Shown: positions 8,324-15,880 of the stretch, one piece after another
Layout: each line of letters starts with the position of its first letter
Position numbering within the stretch: position 1 is the stretch's first letter
From: Streptomyces sp. NBC_00223
Lineage (GTDB): Bacteria > Actinomycetota > Actinomycetes > Streptomycetales > Streptomycetaceae
NCBI RefSeq assembly: GCF_036199905.1
Contig: NZ_CP108109.1
Location: forward strand, 4,897,501 to 4,961,500
Length of the DNA stretch: 64,000 nucleotides
Reading direction: 5' to 3'
Made by a program: the position numbers and the translations under genes
The notes under the pieces: generated by a model
The model's input: the letters and a program-made list of their open reading frames with translations, nothing else
Databases searched by the model: none
What the model was told of the DNA's origin: nothing

Positions 8324-9456
8324 CCACTGAGCCTGCGGCCCGCGGGCACATTCCCGCGACCGCCACCGAGACCTTCGCAGCCTTGGGGAGCGAGCACGCA
8401 CCCGAGGTCGCCGGGCCGGTGCCCGCGGCAGGACCCGACGGCTCCTCGTCGCCGGACGGCCCGACGGCGTCCGCCGGCCGGTCCGTCGCCGGCGGCTCCG
8501 CCGCGCCGCGCGCGCTGCGCCTGGGCACCCGGCGCAGCAAGCTCGCCATGGCGCAGTCCGGCATGGTCGCCGAGCAGGTACGGCAGGTGACCGGCCGACC
8601 GGTCGAACTGGTCGAGATCACCACGTACGGGGACGTCTCGCGGGAAAGCCTCGCGCAGATCGGCGGCACCGGCGTCTTCGTCTCCGCCCTGCGCGACGCG
8701 CTGCTCGCCGGCGACATCGACTTCGCCGTGCACAGCCTCAAGGACCTGCCGACCGCGGCCCCCGAGGACCTGGTGCTGGCCGCCGTCCCGGTCCGTGAGG
8801 ACCCCAGGGACGCGCTGGTCGCCCGCGACGGCCTGGCCCTGGCCGCGCTCCCGGACGGCGCCCGCGTCGGCACCGGCTCGCCGCGCCGCATGGCGCAGCT
8901 CAACGCGTGGGCACGGTCACACGGTCTGAGGATCGAGACGGTCCCGATCCGTGGCAACGTTGACACCCGCATCGGGTACGTTACTTCCGGTGAACTCGAC
9001 GCGGTCGTGCTTGCCGCCGCCGGGCTGAACCGTATCGGCAGGCTTGCCGAGGCGAGCGAGCTGATCGCCGCCGACGTAGTGCTGCCCGCCCCGGGGCAGG
9101 GGGCACTCGCCGTTGAATGCGCCGCCTCCCAACCGGAGTTGGCCGCACAGCTCGCCGAACTGGACGACCCGTTCACCCGGGTCGCCGTGACCGCCGAGCG
9201 ATCCCTGCTCGCCGCCCTTGAGGCCGGCTGTTCCGCGCCTGTGGGCGCGCTCGCCGACCTCGTGGCCGACGGGCAGACTACCGAGCTGCGTCTGCGCGGC
9301 GTCGTCGGCACGATCGACGGCACCTCGCTGGTGCAGATGTCCATCACCGGTTCCGTACCGGCATCGGACGACGATGCGCGAGCCCTGGGCCGCGAACTCG
9401 CCGTCGAGATGCTCGCCAAGGGTGCGGCCGGTCTTATGGGGGAGCGCACACCTTGA
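8320..9456 (+). CDS. hemC: hydroxymethylbilane synthase (porphobilinogen deaminase)
   Basis: Polymerises four porphobilinogens to hydroxymethylbilane. The core begins with LRLGTRRSKLAMAQSGMVAE, and the cofactor-binding Cys is in LEAGCSAPVGAL. The protein carries about 65 extra residues (Ala/Pro/Gly/Ser-rich) before the core. The ATG at 8320 is kept because it overlaps the hemA stop (ATGA) as in a coupled operon, but the true start could be internal. The end overlaps the hemD TTG start. Confidence 0.95.
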   Translation: MTTEPAARGHIPATATETFAALGSEHAPEVAGPVPAAGPDGSSSPDGPTASAGRSVAGGSAAPRALRLGTRRSKLAMAQSGMVAEQVRQVTGRPVELVEITTYGDVSRESLAQIGGTGVFVSALRDALLAGDIDFAVHSLKDLPTAAPEDLVLAAVPVREDPRDALVARDGLALAALPDGARVGTGSPRRMAQLNAWARSHGLRIETVPIRGNVDTRIGYVTSGELDAVVLAAAGLNRIGRLAEASELIAADVVLPAPGQGALAVECAASQPELAAQLAELDDPFTRVAVTAERSLLAALEAGCSAPVGALADLVADGQTTELRLRGVVGTIDGTSLVQMSITGSVPASDDDARALGRELAVEMLAKGAAGLMGERTP

Positions 9457-11129
9457 ACCCCGCCGCCGTCGTCACTACGAACACCGCCGGCCCCGCCGCC
9501 GGCACAGCGGGGAAGGCGGCCGGACCCGTAACCGGTCACGTCACCTTCCTCGGCGCCGGGCCCGGAGATCCCGGGCTGCTGACCCTGCGCGCCGTGGAGG
9601 CGCTCGGCCTCGCCGACGTGCTGGTCGGGGACAGCCACGTGCTCGACGTCGTGCGCACGCACGCCAGGGCGGACGTGGGCATGGCCGAACCGACCGCGGA
9701 CGGTGGGCTGTTGGACCCGTCGGCGGATCTTTCCACTGCTGCCTCACAGCTTGTCATGGCGTCCGCGCGGACCGGTAAGCGGGTGGTACGTGCCGTCTCG
9801 GGCGACCCCGGACTTGACGCCTCGGCCGCCGGCGAGATGCTGGCCTGCGCCCGTGCGGGCATCCCCTTCGAGGTGGTGCCCGGCGTCGCCGCGGCGCTCG
9901 GCGTGCCCGCGTACGCGGGGGTGCCGCTCAGCGGGGACGTACGGTTCGTGGACGCCGCCACGGCCTCCGACCGGTGCTGGACCGAGGTCGGCGCGAGCGA
10001 CACGACCCTGGTGGTCTCCACGACCCTCCAGACCGTGGCCGTCACCGCCGCCGAGCTGATCGCCTCCGGGCGCAAGCCCGACACCCTGCTGACGGTCACC
10101 GTCGCCGGTACGACCACCCGGCAGCGCACCTGGACCGCGACGCTCGGCACGATCGCCGCCGAGCTCAAGGCCACCAAGGCGCTGCCGACGCCCGAGGGGC
10201 CGATCTCGGCGATAGCCGTCGTCGGCGAGCGGACGGCCCAGCGCGAGCACCTGTCGTGGTTCGAGACGAAGCCGCTCTTCGGCTGGCGGGTGCTCGTCCC
10301 CCGGACGAAGGAGCAGGCCGCCTCGCTCTCCGACCAGCTGCGTTCGTACGGGGCCGTGCCGCACGAGGTGCCGACCATCGCGGTCGAGCCGCCGCGCACC
10401 CCGCAGCAGATGGAACGCGCCGTCAAGGGCCTGGTCACCGGCCGTTACGAGTGGATCGCCTTCACCTCGGCCAACGCGGTCAAGGCGGTGCGCGAGAAGT
10501 TCGAGGAGTACGGGCTCGACGCGCGGGCCTTCGCCGGGATCAAGGTCGCGGCGGTCGGCGAGCAGACCGCCCAGGCGCTGGTCGAGTTCGGGGTGAAGCC
10601 CGATCTCGTGCCCAGCGGTGAGCAGTCGGCGGCCGGGCTGCTGGAGGACTGGCCGCCGTACGACCCGGTCTTCGACCCGATCGACCGGGTGTTCCTGCCG
10701 CGGGCCGACATCGCCACGGAGACGCTGGTCGCCGGTCTGGTGGAGCTGGGCTGGGAGGTCGACGACGTGACCGCCTACCGGACGGTCCGGGCGTCGCCGC
10801 CGCCGGCGGACACCCGGGAGGCGATCAAGGGAGGCGGCTTCGACGCGGTGCTCTTCACGTCGTCCTCGACGGTGCGGAATCTGGTCGGGATCGCCGGGAA
10901 GCCGCACAACGTGACGGTCATCGCGTGCATCGGGCCGGCCACGGCCAAGACGGCCGAGGAGCACGGGCTGCGGGTGGACGTGATGGCGCCGGAGCCGTCG
11001 GTCCACGCGTTGGCGCAGGCGCTGGCCGACTTCGGCACCGCCCGCCGTGAGGCGGCGGAGGCGGCGGGCGACGCCGTCACCCGCCCCAGCGAGCGCCGCC
11101 CCGGCGCCCGCCGCCGCCCCCGCGTCTGA
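9453..11129 (+). CDS. hemD: uroporphyrinogen-III synthase with N-terminal SUMT-like methyltransferase domain
   Basis: Fusion protein of 558 aa. The N-terminal half resembles uroporphyrinogen-III C-methyltransferase (GAGPGDPGLLTLRAVEALGL), while the C-terminal half (from GWRVLVPRTKEQAASLSDQL) is uroporphyrinogen-III synthase. The second SUMT signature is altered: RAVSGDPGLDASAAGE where active enzymes have GGDP, so the methyltransferase part may be weak or inactive. The TTG start overlaps the hemC stop (TTGA). A strong hairpin follows the stop, ending the rex-hemACD unit. Confidence 0.93.
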   Translation: MNPAAVVTTNTAGPAAGTAGKAAGPVTGHVTFLGAGPGDPGLLTLRAVEALGLADVLVGDSHVLDVVRTHARADVGMAEPTADGGLLDPSADLSTAASQLVMASARTGKRVVRAVSGDPGLDASAAGEMLACARAGIPFEVVPGVAAALGVPAYAGVPLSGDVRFVDAATASDRCWTEVGASDTTLVVSTTLQTVAVTAAELIASGRKPDTLLTVTVAGTTTRQRTWTATLGTIAAELKATKALPTPEGPISAIAVVGERTAQREHLSWFETKPLFGWRVLVPRTKEQAASLSDQLRSYGAVPHEVPTIAVEPPRTPQQMERAVKGLVTGRYEWIAFTSANAVKAVREKFEEYGLDARAFAGIKVAAVGEQTAQALVEFGVKPDLVPSGEQSAAGLLEDWPPYDPVFDPIDRVFLPRADIATETLVAGLVELGWEVDDVTAYRTVRASPPPADTREAIKGGGFDAVLFTSSSTVRNLVGIAGKPHNVTVIACIGPATAKTAEEHGLRVDVMAPEPSVHALAQALADFGTARREAAEAAGDAVTRPSERRPGARRRPRV

Positions 11130-11132
11130 CCC

Positions 11133-11158
11133 CCCCGCGCCCCGCCAGGGGCGCGGGG
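11133..11158 (+). terminator. hairpin after hemD
   Basis: CCCCGCGCCCC pairs with GGGGCGCGGGG around a GCCA loop (11-bp perfect stem) 4 bp after the hemD stop. There is no U-tract, as is common in this genus. Confidence 0.6.
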
Positions 11159-11159
11159 C

Positions 11160-11560
11160 CCCACCGGGGCCGCGAGCCATAGGGGCGCGGGGGCCCGGTG
11201 GGCCGCGAGGCCGAACGGGCGCGAGCCTTAGGGGCGCGGGGAACTGCGCGATGAGCCACGATGTGCGGTCCCTCGGCAACGCACCGGATCCGTCCGGGGC
11301 GGCCCCCGTCAGGGGCGCGGGGAACTGCGCGATGAGCCACGATGTGCGGTCCCTCGGCAACGCACCGAACCCGTCCGGGGCGGCCCCCGCCAGGGGCGCG
11401 GGGAACTGCGCGACAAGCCACGACGCGCGGTCACCCGGCAACGCACCGAACCCGCCCGGGGCAGGCCCCGCCAGGGGCGCGGGGAACTGCGCGACAAGCC
11501 CCGACGGACCGGCACCCGGCAACGTACCGAACCCCCGCCCGGAGGGCCCCCGCGGCCCCC
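11160..11560. repeat. four 81-bp tandem repeats (GGGGCGCGGGGAACTGCGCG family) between hemD and hemB
   Basis: The core GGGGCGCGGGGAACTGCGCG starts at 11231, 11312, 11393 and 11474, each 81 bp apart. The period is 27 codons, which creates a false in-frame ORF on both strands. Units 1 and 2 share GATGAGCCACGATGTGCGGT; units 3 and 4 carry GACAAGCC instead. A diverged half unit precedes the array. The same core recurs, often as facing inverted copies, at 59.3-59.9 kb. This is a dispersed intergenic repeat and not a gene; it separates hemB from the upstream hem operon. I saw no clear hemB promoter in the remaining sequence up to 11647. Confidence 0.85.
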
Positions 11561-11647
11561 TGAACCGACGCCCCGTCGGAATCCGCACCGCCCGCACGGG
11601 CGTACCGTGAAGTGCCCCCTGAAACCGACGAAAGGCAGGGCGCAGCC

Positions 11648-12634
11648 ATGAGCAGCCGCTACGGCGAATTCCCCGTCGCGCGCCCGAGGCGCCTCCGTAC
11701 GACCCCCGCCATGCGCCGCCTCGTCGCGGAGACCCGGCTGAACGCCGCCGAGCTGATCCTCCCGATGTTCGTCCGCGAGGGCATCCGCGAGCCCGTCGCG
11801 ATCTCCTCCATGCCCGGTGTGTTCCAGCACACCCGCGACACCCTGCGCAAGGCCGCCTCCGAGGCGGCCGAAGCCGGCGTCGGCGGCCTGATGCTCTTCG
11901 GCGTGCCCGAGGTCAAGGACGCCGTCGGCAGCCAGGGCACCGACCCGGAGGGGATCCTTCAGGTCGCCATCCGGGACGTCGTCGCCGAGGTCGGCGACGC
12001 GCTCGTGGTGATGTCGGACCTGTGCCTGGACGAGTACACCGACCACGGTCACTGCGGCGTGCTCGACGAGGCCGGCCGGGTGGACAACGACGCGACGCTG
12101 GAGCGTTACGCCGAGATGGCCCAGGTCCAGGCCGACGCGGGCGTCCATGTCGTGGGCCCGTCGGGCATGATGGACGGCCAGGTCGGTGTGATCCGCGACG
12201 CACTGGACGAGATCGGCCGCGAGGACGTGGCGATCCTGGCGTACACCGCGAAGTACGCCTCGTCCTTCTACGGTCCCTTCCGGGAGGCGGTCAACTCCTC
12301 GCTCGAGGGCGACCGCAACACGTATCAGCAGAACCCCGCGAACTTCCGTGAGTCGATGCGCGAACTCGCCCTCGACCTGGACGAGGGCGCCGACATGGTG
12401 ATGGTCAAGCCGGCGCTGCCGTATCTTGACGTACTCCGGAAGGTCGCCGACGCTGTGGACGTACCGGTGGCCGCCTACCAGATCTCGGGGGAGTACGCGA
12501 TGGTCGAGGCCGCCGCCGCGAACGGCTGGATCGACCGTGACCGTACGATCATGGAGACCCTGACGTCCATCCGCCGCGCCGGTGCGAACATGATCCTGAC
12601 GTACTGGGCCACCGAAGTCGCCCAGCGGCTTTAG
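11648..12634 (+). CDS. hemB: delta-aminolevulinic acid dehydratase (porphobilinogen synthase)
   Basis: Condenses two 5-aminolevulinate molecules to porphobilinogen, the substrate of HemC. The metal-site region (VVMSDLCLDEYTDHGHCGVL) and the active-site lysines (in AYTAKYASSFYGPFREA and MVMVKPALPYLDVLRKV) are intact; 328 aa is normal. The ATG at 11648 has AAGGCAGGG upstream. The last twelve codons (LTYWATEVAQRL) lie in the left copy of a direct repeat whose second copy is 3.2 kb downstream, so an element appears to have integrated here while keeping the reading frame. The final Leu codon is CTT here and CTG in the downstream copy. Confidence 0.96.
   Translation: MSSRYGEFPVARPRRLRTTPAMRRLVAETRLNAAELILPMFVREGIREPVAISSMPGVFQHTRDTLRKAASEAAEAGVGGLMLFGVPEVKDAVGSQGTDPEGILQVAIRDVVAEVGDALVVMSDLCLDEYTDHGHCGVLDEAGRVDNDATLERYAEMAQVQADAGVHVVGPSGMMDGQVGVIRDALDEIGREDVAILAYTAKYASSFYGPFREAVNSSLEGDRNTYQQNPANFRESMRELALDLDEGADMVMVKPALPYLDVLRKVADAVDVPVAAYQISGEYAMVEAAAANGWIDRDRTIMETLTSIRRAGANMILTYWATEVAQRL
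12595..12634. repeat. left att-like direct repeat (hemB 3' end)
   Basis: A 36-bp perfect match (12595-12630) to 15820-15855, then one mismatch (T/G) and a shared TAG stop: 39 of 40 bases. It begins CCTGACGTACTGGGCCACCG. It spans the end of hemB and marks the left boundary of the DUF262-HipA island. Confidence 0.85.
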
Positions 12635-12681
12635 CCGCGCCGGGAGGCCGGGTGACCGCTGGCTGACGGAGCCCGGGGAAA

Positions 12682-12687
12682 TATATT
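12682..12687 (+). promoter_or_regulatory. candidate -10 for the island genes
   Basis: TATATT sits in the only A/T-rich patch upstream of the DUF262 gene, 66 bp before its start. No good -35 was found at the usual spacing, so this is tentative. Confidence 0.3.
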
Positions 12688-12752
12688 GATAGCTCCCCAT
12701 GGGCCTGCCAATGTGTACCTTACGGCCCAGTCTCCTCCTCAAGGCGATGTCC

Positions 12753-14480
12753 ATGAATACTGCGGGTCTCGACACCCAGCCCAGCGCTGACACATATGAA
12801 CTCGATGACCTGATTCCGCGTGCGTGGGCCGGCCAGGTGCGGGTGCCGCATTTTCAGCGGAGCTTCCGCTGGGGGACCGACGATGTGCTGCGACTTTTCG
12901 ACAGCATCGTCCGGGGCTATCCGATCGGCAGCCTTCTTCTTTGGGTGCGGCATTCCCCCGCCGGGCGCATTACGCTCGGCGCGCTGTCCATCGACGCCCA
13001 GGAGTCCGAGAACGCACTGTGGGTGGTGGACGGACAGCAGCGCATCACCAGCCTCGCCAACGCCCTCCACCCCGAGGGAAATCTCCACGCGCCGTTCAAT
13101 GTCTTCTACGACCTGGCGGAGAAGAGCTTCATCGCGCGTCCGGCGCATCCGCAGCCCCATCAGATCGCTGTACATGTTCTTTTCGACCTCGACGCGCTCC
13201 TCGATTACTTCGACACCACGGGCAAGAGCGCCAAGGAGTATTTCCCGGTCGCCCGACAGATCGCCAAGCGGCTGCGGCAGTTCAAGATCCCGGTGTATCT
13301 GGTCAAGCAGGAGGACCAGGACGTCCTCACCGACATCTTCGACCGGATGAACAACTTCGGAAAGCGGCTGAGCCGGGCGGAGATCTTCTCCTCGCTGTTC
13401 GCCGGTGACGAGGAGGGGGCCGACGACCGGCTCACCATCGCCAGTATCGCCGCGCAAGTTGACGGGCTCACCGGCTTCGGCATTATCGACGACGACACCG
13501 TGCTGCACGCGATGCTGGCTCGCCGCGGACCCGACCCCTCCCGTGAGATCCGGCTGGAGTTCGACGACACGCGACGCCGTACGAAGTCGGACTTCCCGGG
13601 GGAGAGCCGGGACACCGCGTATGCCGAGGGAATGAAGGCGCTCCTCCGCGCTGTCACTTTTCTGCAGGAGACCGGCGGGGTTCCGCACCTCTCCATGGTG
13701 CCGTACAAGGCGCTGATTGTTGTATTCGCGCGGTTCTTCGCGCATTTTCCCGAGCCGGAAGAGCGGCATCTGCAACTGCTGCGCCGCCTTTACTGGCGCG
13801 TGGTGCTGGCCGGACCGGCGGTCTTCAAGGGGAGCTTCACATCCCTCGCCCGTGTGCTGTGTTCCTGCATTTATCCGCAGGACGAGCAGCGTTCGGTGCG
13901 GGATCTGCTGCATTCGATGAAGGACGCGACGCCCTATGTCCCGAGTGCGCAGCGGTTCCGTACCAATGAGGCGGTGTCGAAGATCATTCTGTGCTCGTGG
14001 TGGGAGCTTCGTCCGCGTTCGCCGTTCACCGGAGAGGCGTACGACTTCGGGGACCTCGCCGGCGCGCTCGTCGACCGGACGACGGCAGCCGATCTGGTGT
14101 ATCGGATCTTCCCCCGCGGTATCGACCCCTCGCTCAGATTCTGGGCCGCGAACCGACTGTTCTTGCCCAGCGCCACCGATCCCGCGCAGGAATTCCCGGC
14201 GCGATTCACTCAGCGGCCGCTTGCCCTCGACGACACTGCCTGGGACGCCGTCCTTCACTCCTACTGCCTCGACGACGAGGCTGTCCGACATCTCAGAGCC
14301 GGTGACGCCGAAGGGTTTCTGCGGAAGCGGCAGCAGATCGTCGAGGCCCAGCTGGAGAACTTCCTGTCGCGCATGGCGGAGTGGGAGTACGAGGACACCC
14401 CCGCGCTCCAGGAACTGGACTTCGACAGTGACGCGGACGACGCCGACGAATGGACCGAGCTGCCCGATGCCACCGGATGA
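12753..14480 (+). CDS. DUF262 (GmrS/ParB-like fold) protein without nuclease domain
   Basis: A 575-aa protein whose N-terminal ~230 residues are a DUF262 domain: VPHFQRSFRW (residues 31-40) and VVDGQQRITSL (91-101) match the conserved QR..W and DGQQR motifs, and DRMNNFGKRLSRAEIF (~200-215) matches the later family block. In GmrSD and SspE-type proteins this fold binds/hydrolyses nucleotides and is linked to a DUF1524 HNH nuclease. Here the long C-terminal part has no HNH motif and is not recognised. ATG 12753 is chosen for AAGG 8 nt upstream; in-frame ATGs at 12699 and 12747 lack a properly spaced site. It overlaps the hipA-like gene by 14 nt. The last ~30 residues are acidic. Confidence 0.85.
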   Translation: MNTAGLDTQPSADTYELDDLIPRAWAGQVRVPHFQRSFRWGTDDVLRLFDSIVRGYPIGSLLLWVRHSPAGRITLGALSIDAQESENALWVVDGQQRITSLANALHPEGNLHAPFNVFYDLAEKSFIARPAHPQPHQIAVHVLFDLDALLDYFDTTGKSAKEYFPVARQIAKRLRQFKIPVYLVKQEDQDVLTDIFDRMNNFGKRLSRAEIFSSLFAGDEEGADDRLTIASIAAQVDGLTGFGIIDDDTVLHAMLARRGPDPSREIRLEFDDTRRRTKSDFPGESRDTAYAEGMKALLRAVTFLQETGGVPHLSMVPYKALIVVFARFFAHFPEPEERHLQLLRRLYWRVVLAGPAVFKGSFTSLARVLCSCIYPQDEQRSVRDLLHSMKDATPYVPSAQRFRTNEAVSKIILCSWWELRPRSPFTGEAYDFGDLAGALVDRTTAADLVYRIFPRGIDPSLRFWAANRLFLPSATDPAQEFPARFTQRPLALDDTAWDAVLHSYCLDDEAVRHLRAGDAEGFLRKRQQIVEAQLENFLSRMAEWEYEDTPALQELDFDSDADDADEWTELPDATG

Positions 14481-15735
14481 GAAGTTCCATGCCGTGCTGC
14501 TTCACGGCAAGCGCATCGGGACGCTCTGCCAGAAAGGCGACTACACCCGGTTCGTGCTCAACGACGCCTACCTCAACGACAGTCGCCGACCTGTTCTCGG
14601 GCTCTACTTCGAGGAGAACCTGGGCAAGCCGTACGCGTCGGCGCTCCGTCTGCCGCCGTGGTTCTCCAACCTGCTCCCCGAGGGGCCGCTGCGCGAGTGG
14701 ATCGCGCACGACCGCGAGGTCTCCCTGGACCGGGAGATGGAGCTCCTCGCCCAGGTCGGCCACGATCTTCCCGGCGCGGTCCAGGTCATGCCCGCTGAGG
14801 GTCCCGACGAGGAATGGCACTGGCCGGACGGTGAACGGTCCGGCGGGTCCGGCGCCCGGAGCGCACTTCACCAGGACACCCCGTGGCGTTTCTCCCTTGC
14901 CGGAGTGGCGCTGAAGCTGTCCATGCTCGCGCAGGGCGACCGTCTGACCGTGCCGGCGGGCGCCGAGCACGGGGACTGGCTGGTCAAGTTCCCGGACTAC
15001 CGGCACCCCGACGTTCCCCGCAACGAGTTCGCCATGATGTCGCTGGCCCGTTCCGTGGGCATTCGGGCGCCCGAGGTACGCCTTGTCCACCGCGACGAAC
15101 TCGGTCATGTACCGGACCGCATGTGGCCGAACGGCGAGGTATGGGCCTACGGCGTCCGCCGTTTCGACCGGCTGCCGGACGACCACCGTACCGCTGTGCA
15201 CATTGAGGACTTCGCACAGGTGCGGAACAAATATCCGGGGCCGGTGGAGAAGTACCGGAGCAGCTTCGAAACGGTCGCGGCCATCGCGTATCGCGGGAGC
15301 GATCTGGAGGCACTGCGCGAGGCCGTACGCCGTATCGCTTTCTCGGTGGTGATCGGAAACGGTGACGCTCACCTCAAGAACTGGTCGCTGATCTATCCCG
15401 ATCAGCGGGTGCCGACGCTCTCACCTGTGTACGACCTGGTTTCGACCGTCGGCTACGCGCCTGCGGACGAGCCCGAGAACCTGGGGCTGAAGCTGGACGG
15501 AAGCAAACGCTTCGAGACCGTGCGCAGGGCTTCCTTCTCCCGACTTGAAGCACGTCTCGACCAGCGACTCGGAGTGACCGGAGCGCATCTCTCCGACGTG
15601 GCCGTCGAGGTGACGGAGCGGGTGCGGGCCCACTGGCCGGAGCATCGGGATATCCTCGCAGCCACCCCTGGTCTGCTGGAATCGATCGATCGGTGGATCA
15701 CCACGCGGGTGGGCATTCTCCTGGCCTCCGGCTGA
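14467..15735 (+). CDS. HipA-family serine/threonine kinase (toxin-like), full length
   Basis: A 422-aa HipA-type kinase. The N-terminal HipS-like subdomain is present (WFSNLLPEGPLREWIA). Key residues keep the spacing I recall for E. coli HipA: Ser143 in FSLAG (HipA S150, autophosphorylated), Lys174 in GDWLVKFP (K181), Asp300 in IGNGDAHLKN (D309) and Asp323 in YDLVS (D332). The kinase is therefore expected to be active; E. coli HipA phosphorylates glutamyl-tRNA synthetase, but the target here is unknown. No HipB-type helix-turn-helix gene is adjacent; the partner is the overlapping DUF262 gene (14-nt overlap, likely translational coupling). The ATG at 14467 has only a weak GAGC upstream. Confidence 0.9.
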   Translation: MPPDEKFHAVLLHGKRIGTLCQKGDYTRFVLNDAYLNDSRRPVLGLYFEENLGKPYASALRLPPWFSNLLPEGPLREWIAHDREVSLDREMELLAQVGHDLPGAVQVMPAEGPDEEWHWPDGERSGGSGARSALHQDTPWRFSLAGVALKLSMLAQGDRLTVPAGAEHGDWLVKFPDYRHPDVPRNEFAMMSLARSVGIRAPEVRLVHRDELGHVPDRMWPNGEVWAYGVRRFDRLPDDHRTAVHIEDFAQVRNKYPGPVEKYRSSFETVAAIAYRGSDLEALREAVRRIAFSVVIGNGDAHLKNWSLIYPDQRVPTLSPVYDLVSTVGYAPADEPENLGLKLDGSKRFETVRRASFSRLEARLDQRLGVTGAHLSDVAVEVTERVRAHWPEHRDILAATPGLLESIDRWITTRVGILLASG

Positions 15736-15819
15736 ACTCCGCACGGGAGAAGCGAACGACCGGACCAACCGGGGTCGTACGATGACAGGGATATTCGATG
15801 TCCTCCCGGACCTGACGAA

Positions 15820-15859
15820 CCTGACGTACTGGGCCACCGAAGTCGCCCAGCGGCTGTAG
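15820..15859. repeat. right att-like direct repeat (second copy of hemB 3' end)
   Basis: Second copy of the last 40 bp of hemB including its TAG. It is preceded in frame by a 14-codon stretch opening with ATG at 15782, so a 25-residue mini-ORF ending in LTYWATEVAQRL results. The CTG Leu codon here (CTT at hemB) fits host codon preference, which suggests this is the original hemB end pushed away by the insertion. Confidence 0.85.
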
Positions 15860-15880
15860 AGCGAGTAGTGGGGTCTTCTG

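Larger units (their letters stand above)
12635..15819. mobile_element. small genomic island inserted at the hemB 3' end, carrying a DUF262-HipA gene pair
   Basis: About 3.2 kb bounded by two near-identical copies of the last 40 bp of hemB. Inside are only two overlapping genes and short flanks; no integrase, transposase or terminal inverted repeat is present. Third codon positions are visibly richer in A/T than in the neighbouring hem genes (runs such as CTTCTTCTTTGG and GCATTTTCCCGAG), and the upstream flank has an A/T-rich patch (ATATATTGATAG at 12681-12692). The structure fits site-specific integration into a conserved gene end with restoration of the stop codon, by an integrase acting in trans or since lost. 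Confidence 0.75.

Noticed and set aside
11047..11610. 187-codon frame after hemD with repeated RGAGNCAMSHDVRSLGNAP units
   Set aside because: Produced by the 81-bp DNA repeat (27 codons); the same DNA is open on the other strand and the family is non-coding elsewhere.
12635..14467. HipB-type antitoxin upstream of the HipA homologue
   Set aside because: All frames in the island were read; no small helix-turn-helix protein is present, only the DUF262 protein.
13400..14480. HNH nuclease (DUF1524) at the end of the DUF262 protein
   Set aside because: No His-x-x-Pro...Asn...His pattern is seen; the region reads IFPRGIDPSLRFWAANRLFL and similar.
12635..15819. Transposon as the source of the island
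   Set aside because: There are no terminal inverted repeats or transposase, and the direct repeat is gene-end sequence, 40 bp long, not a short target duplication.
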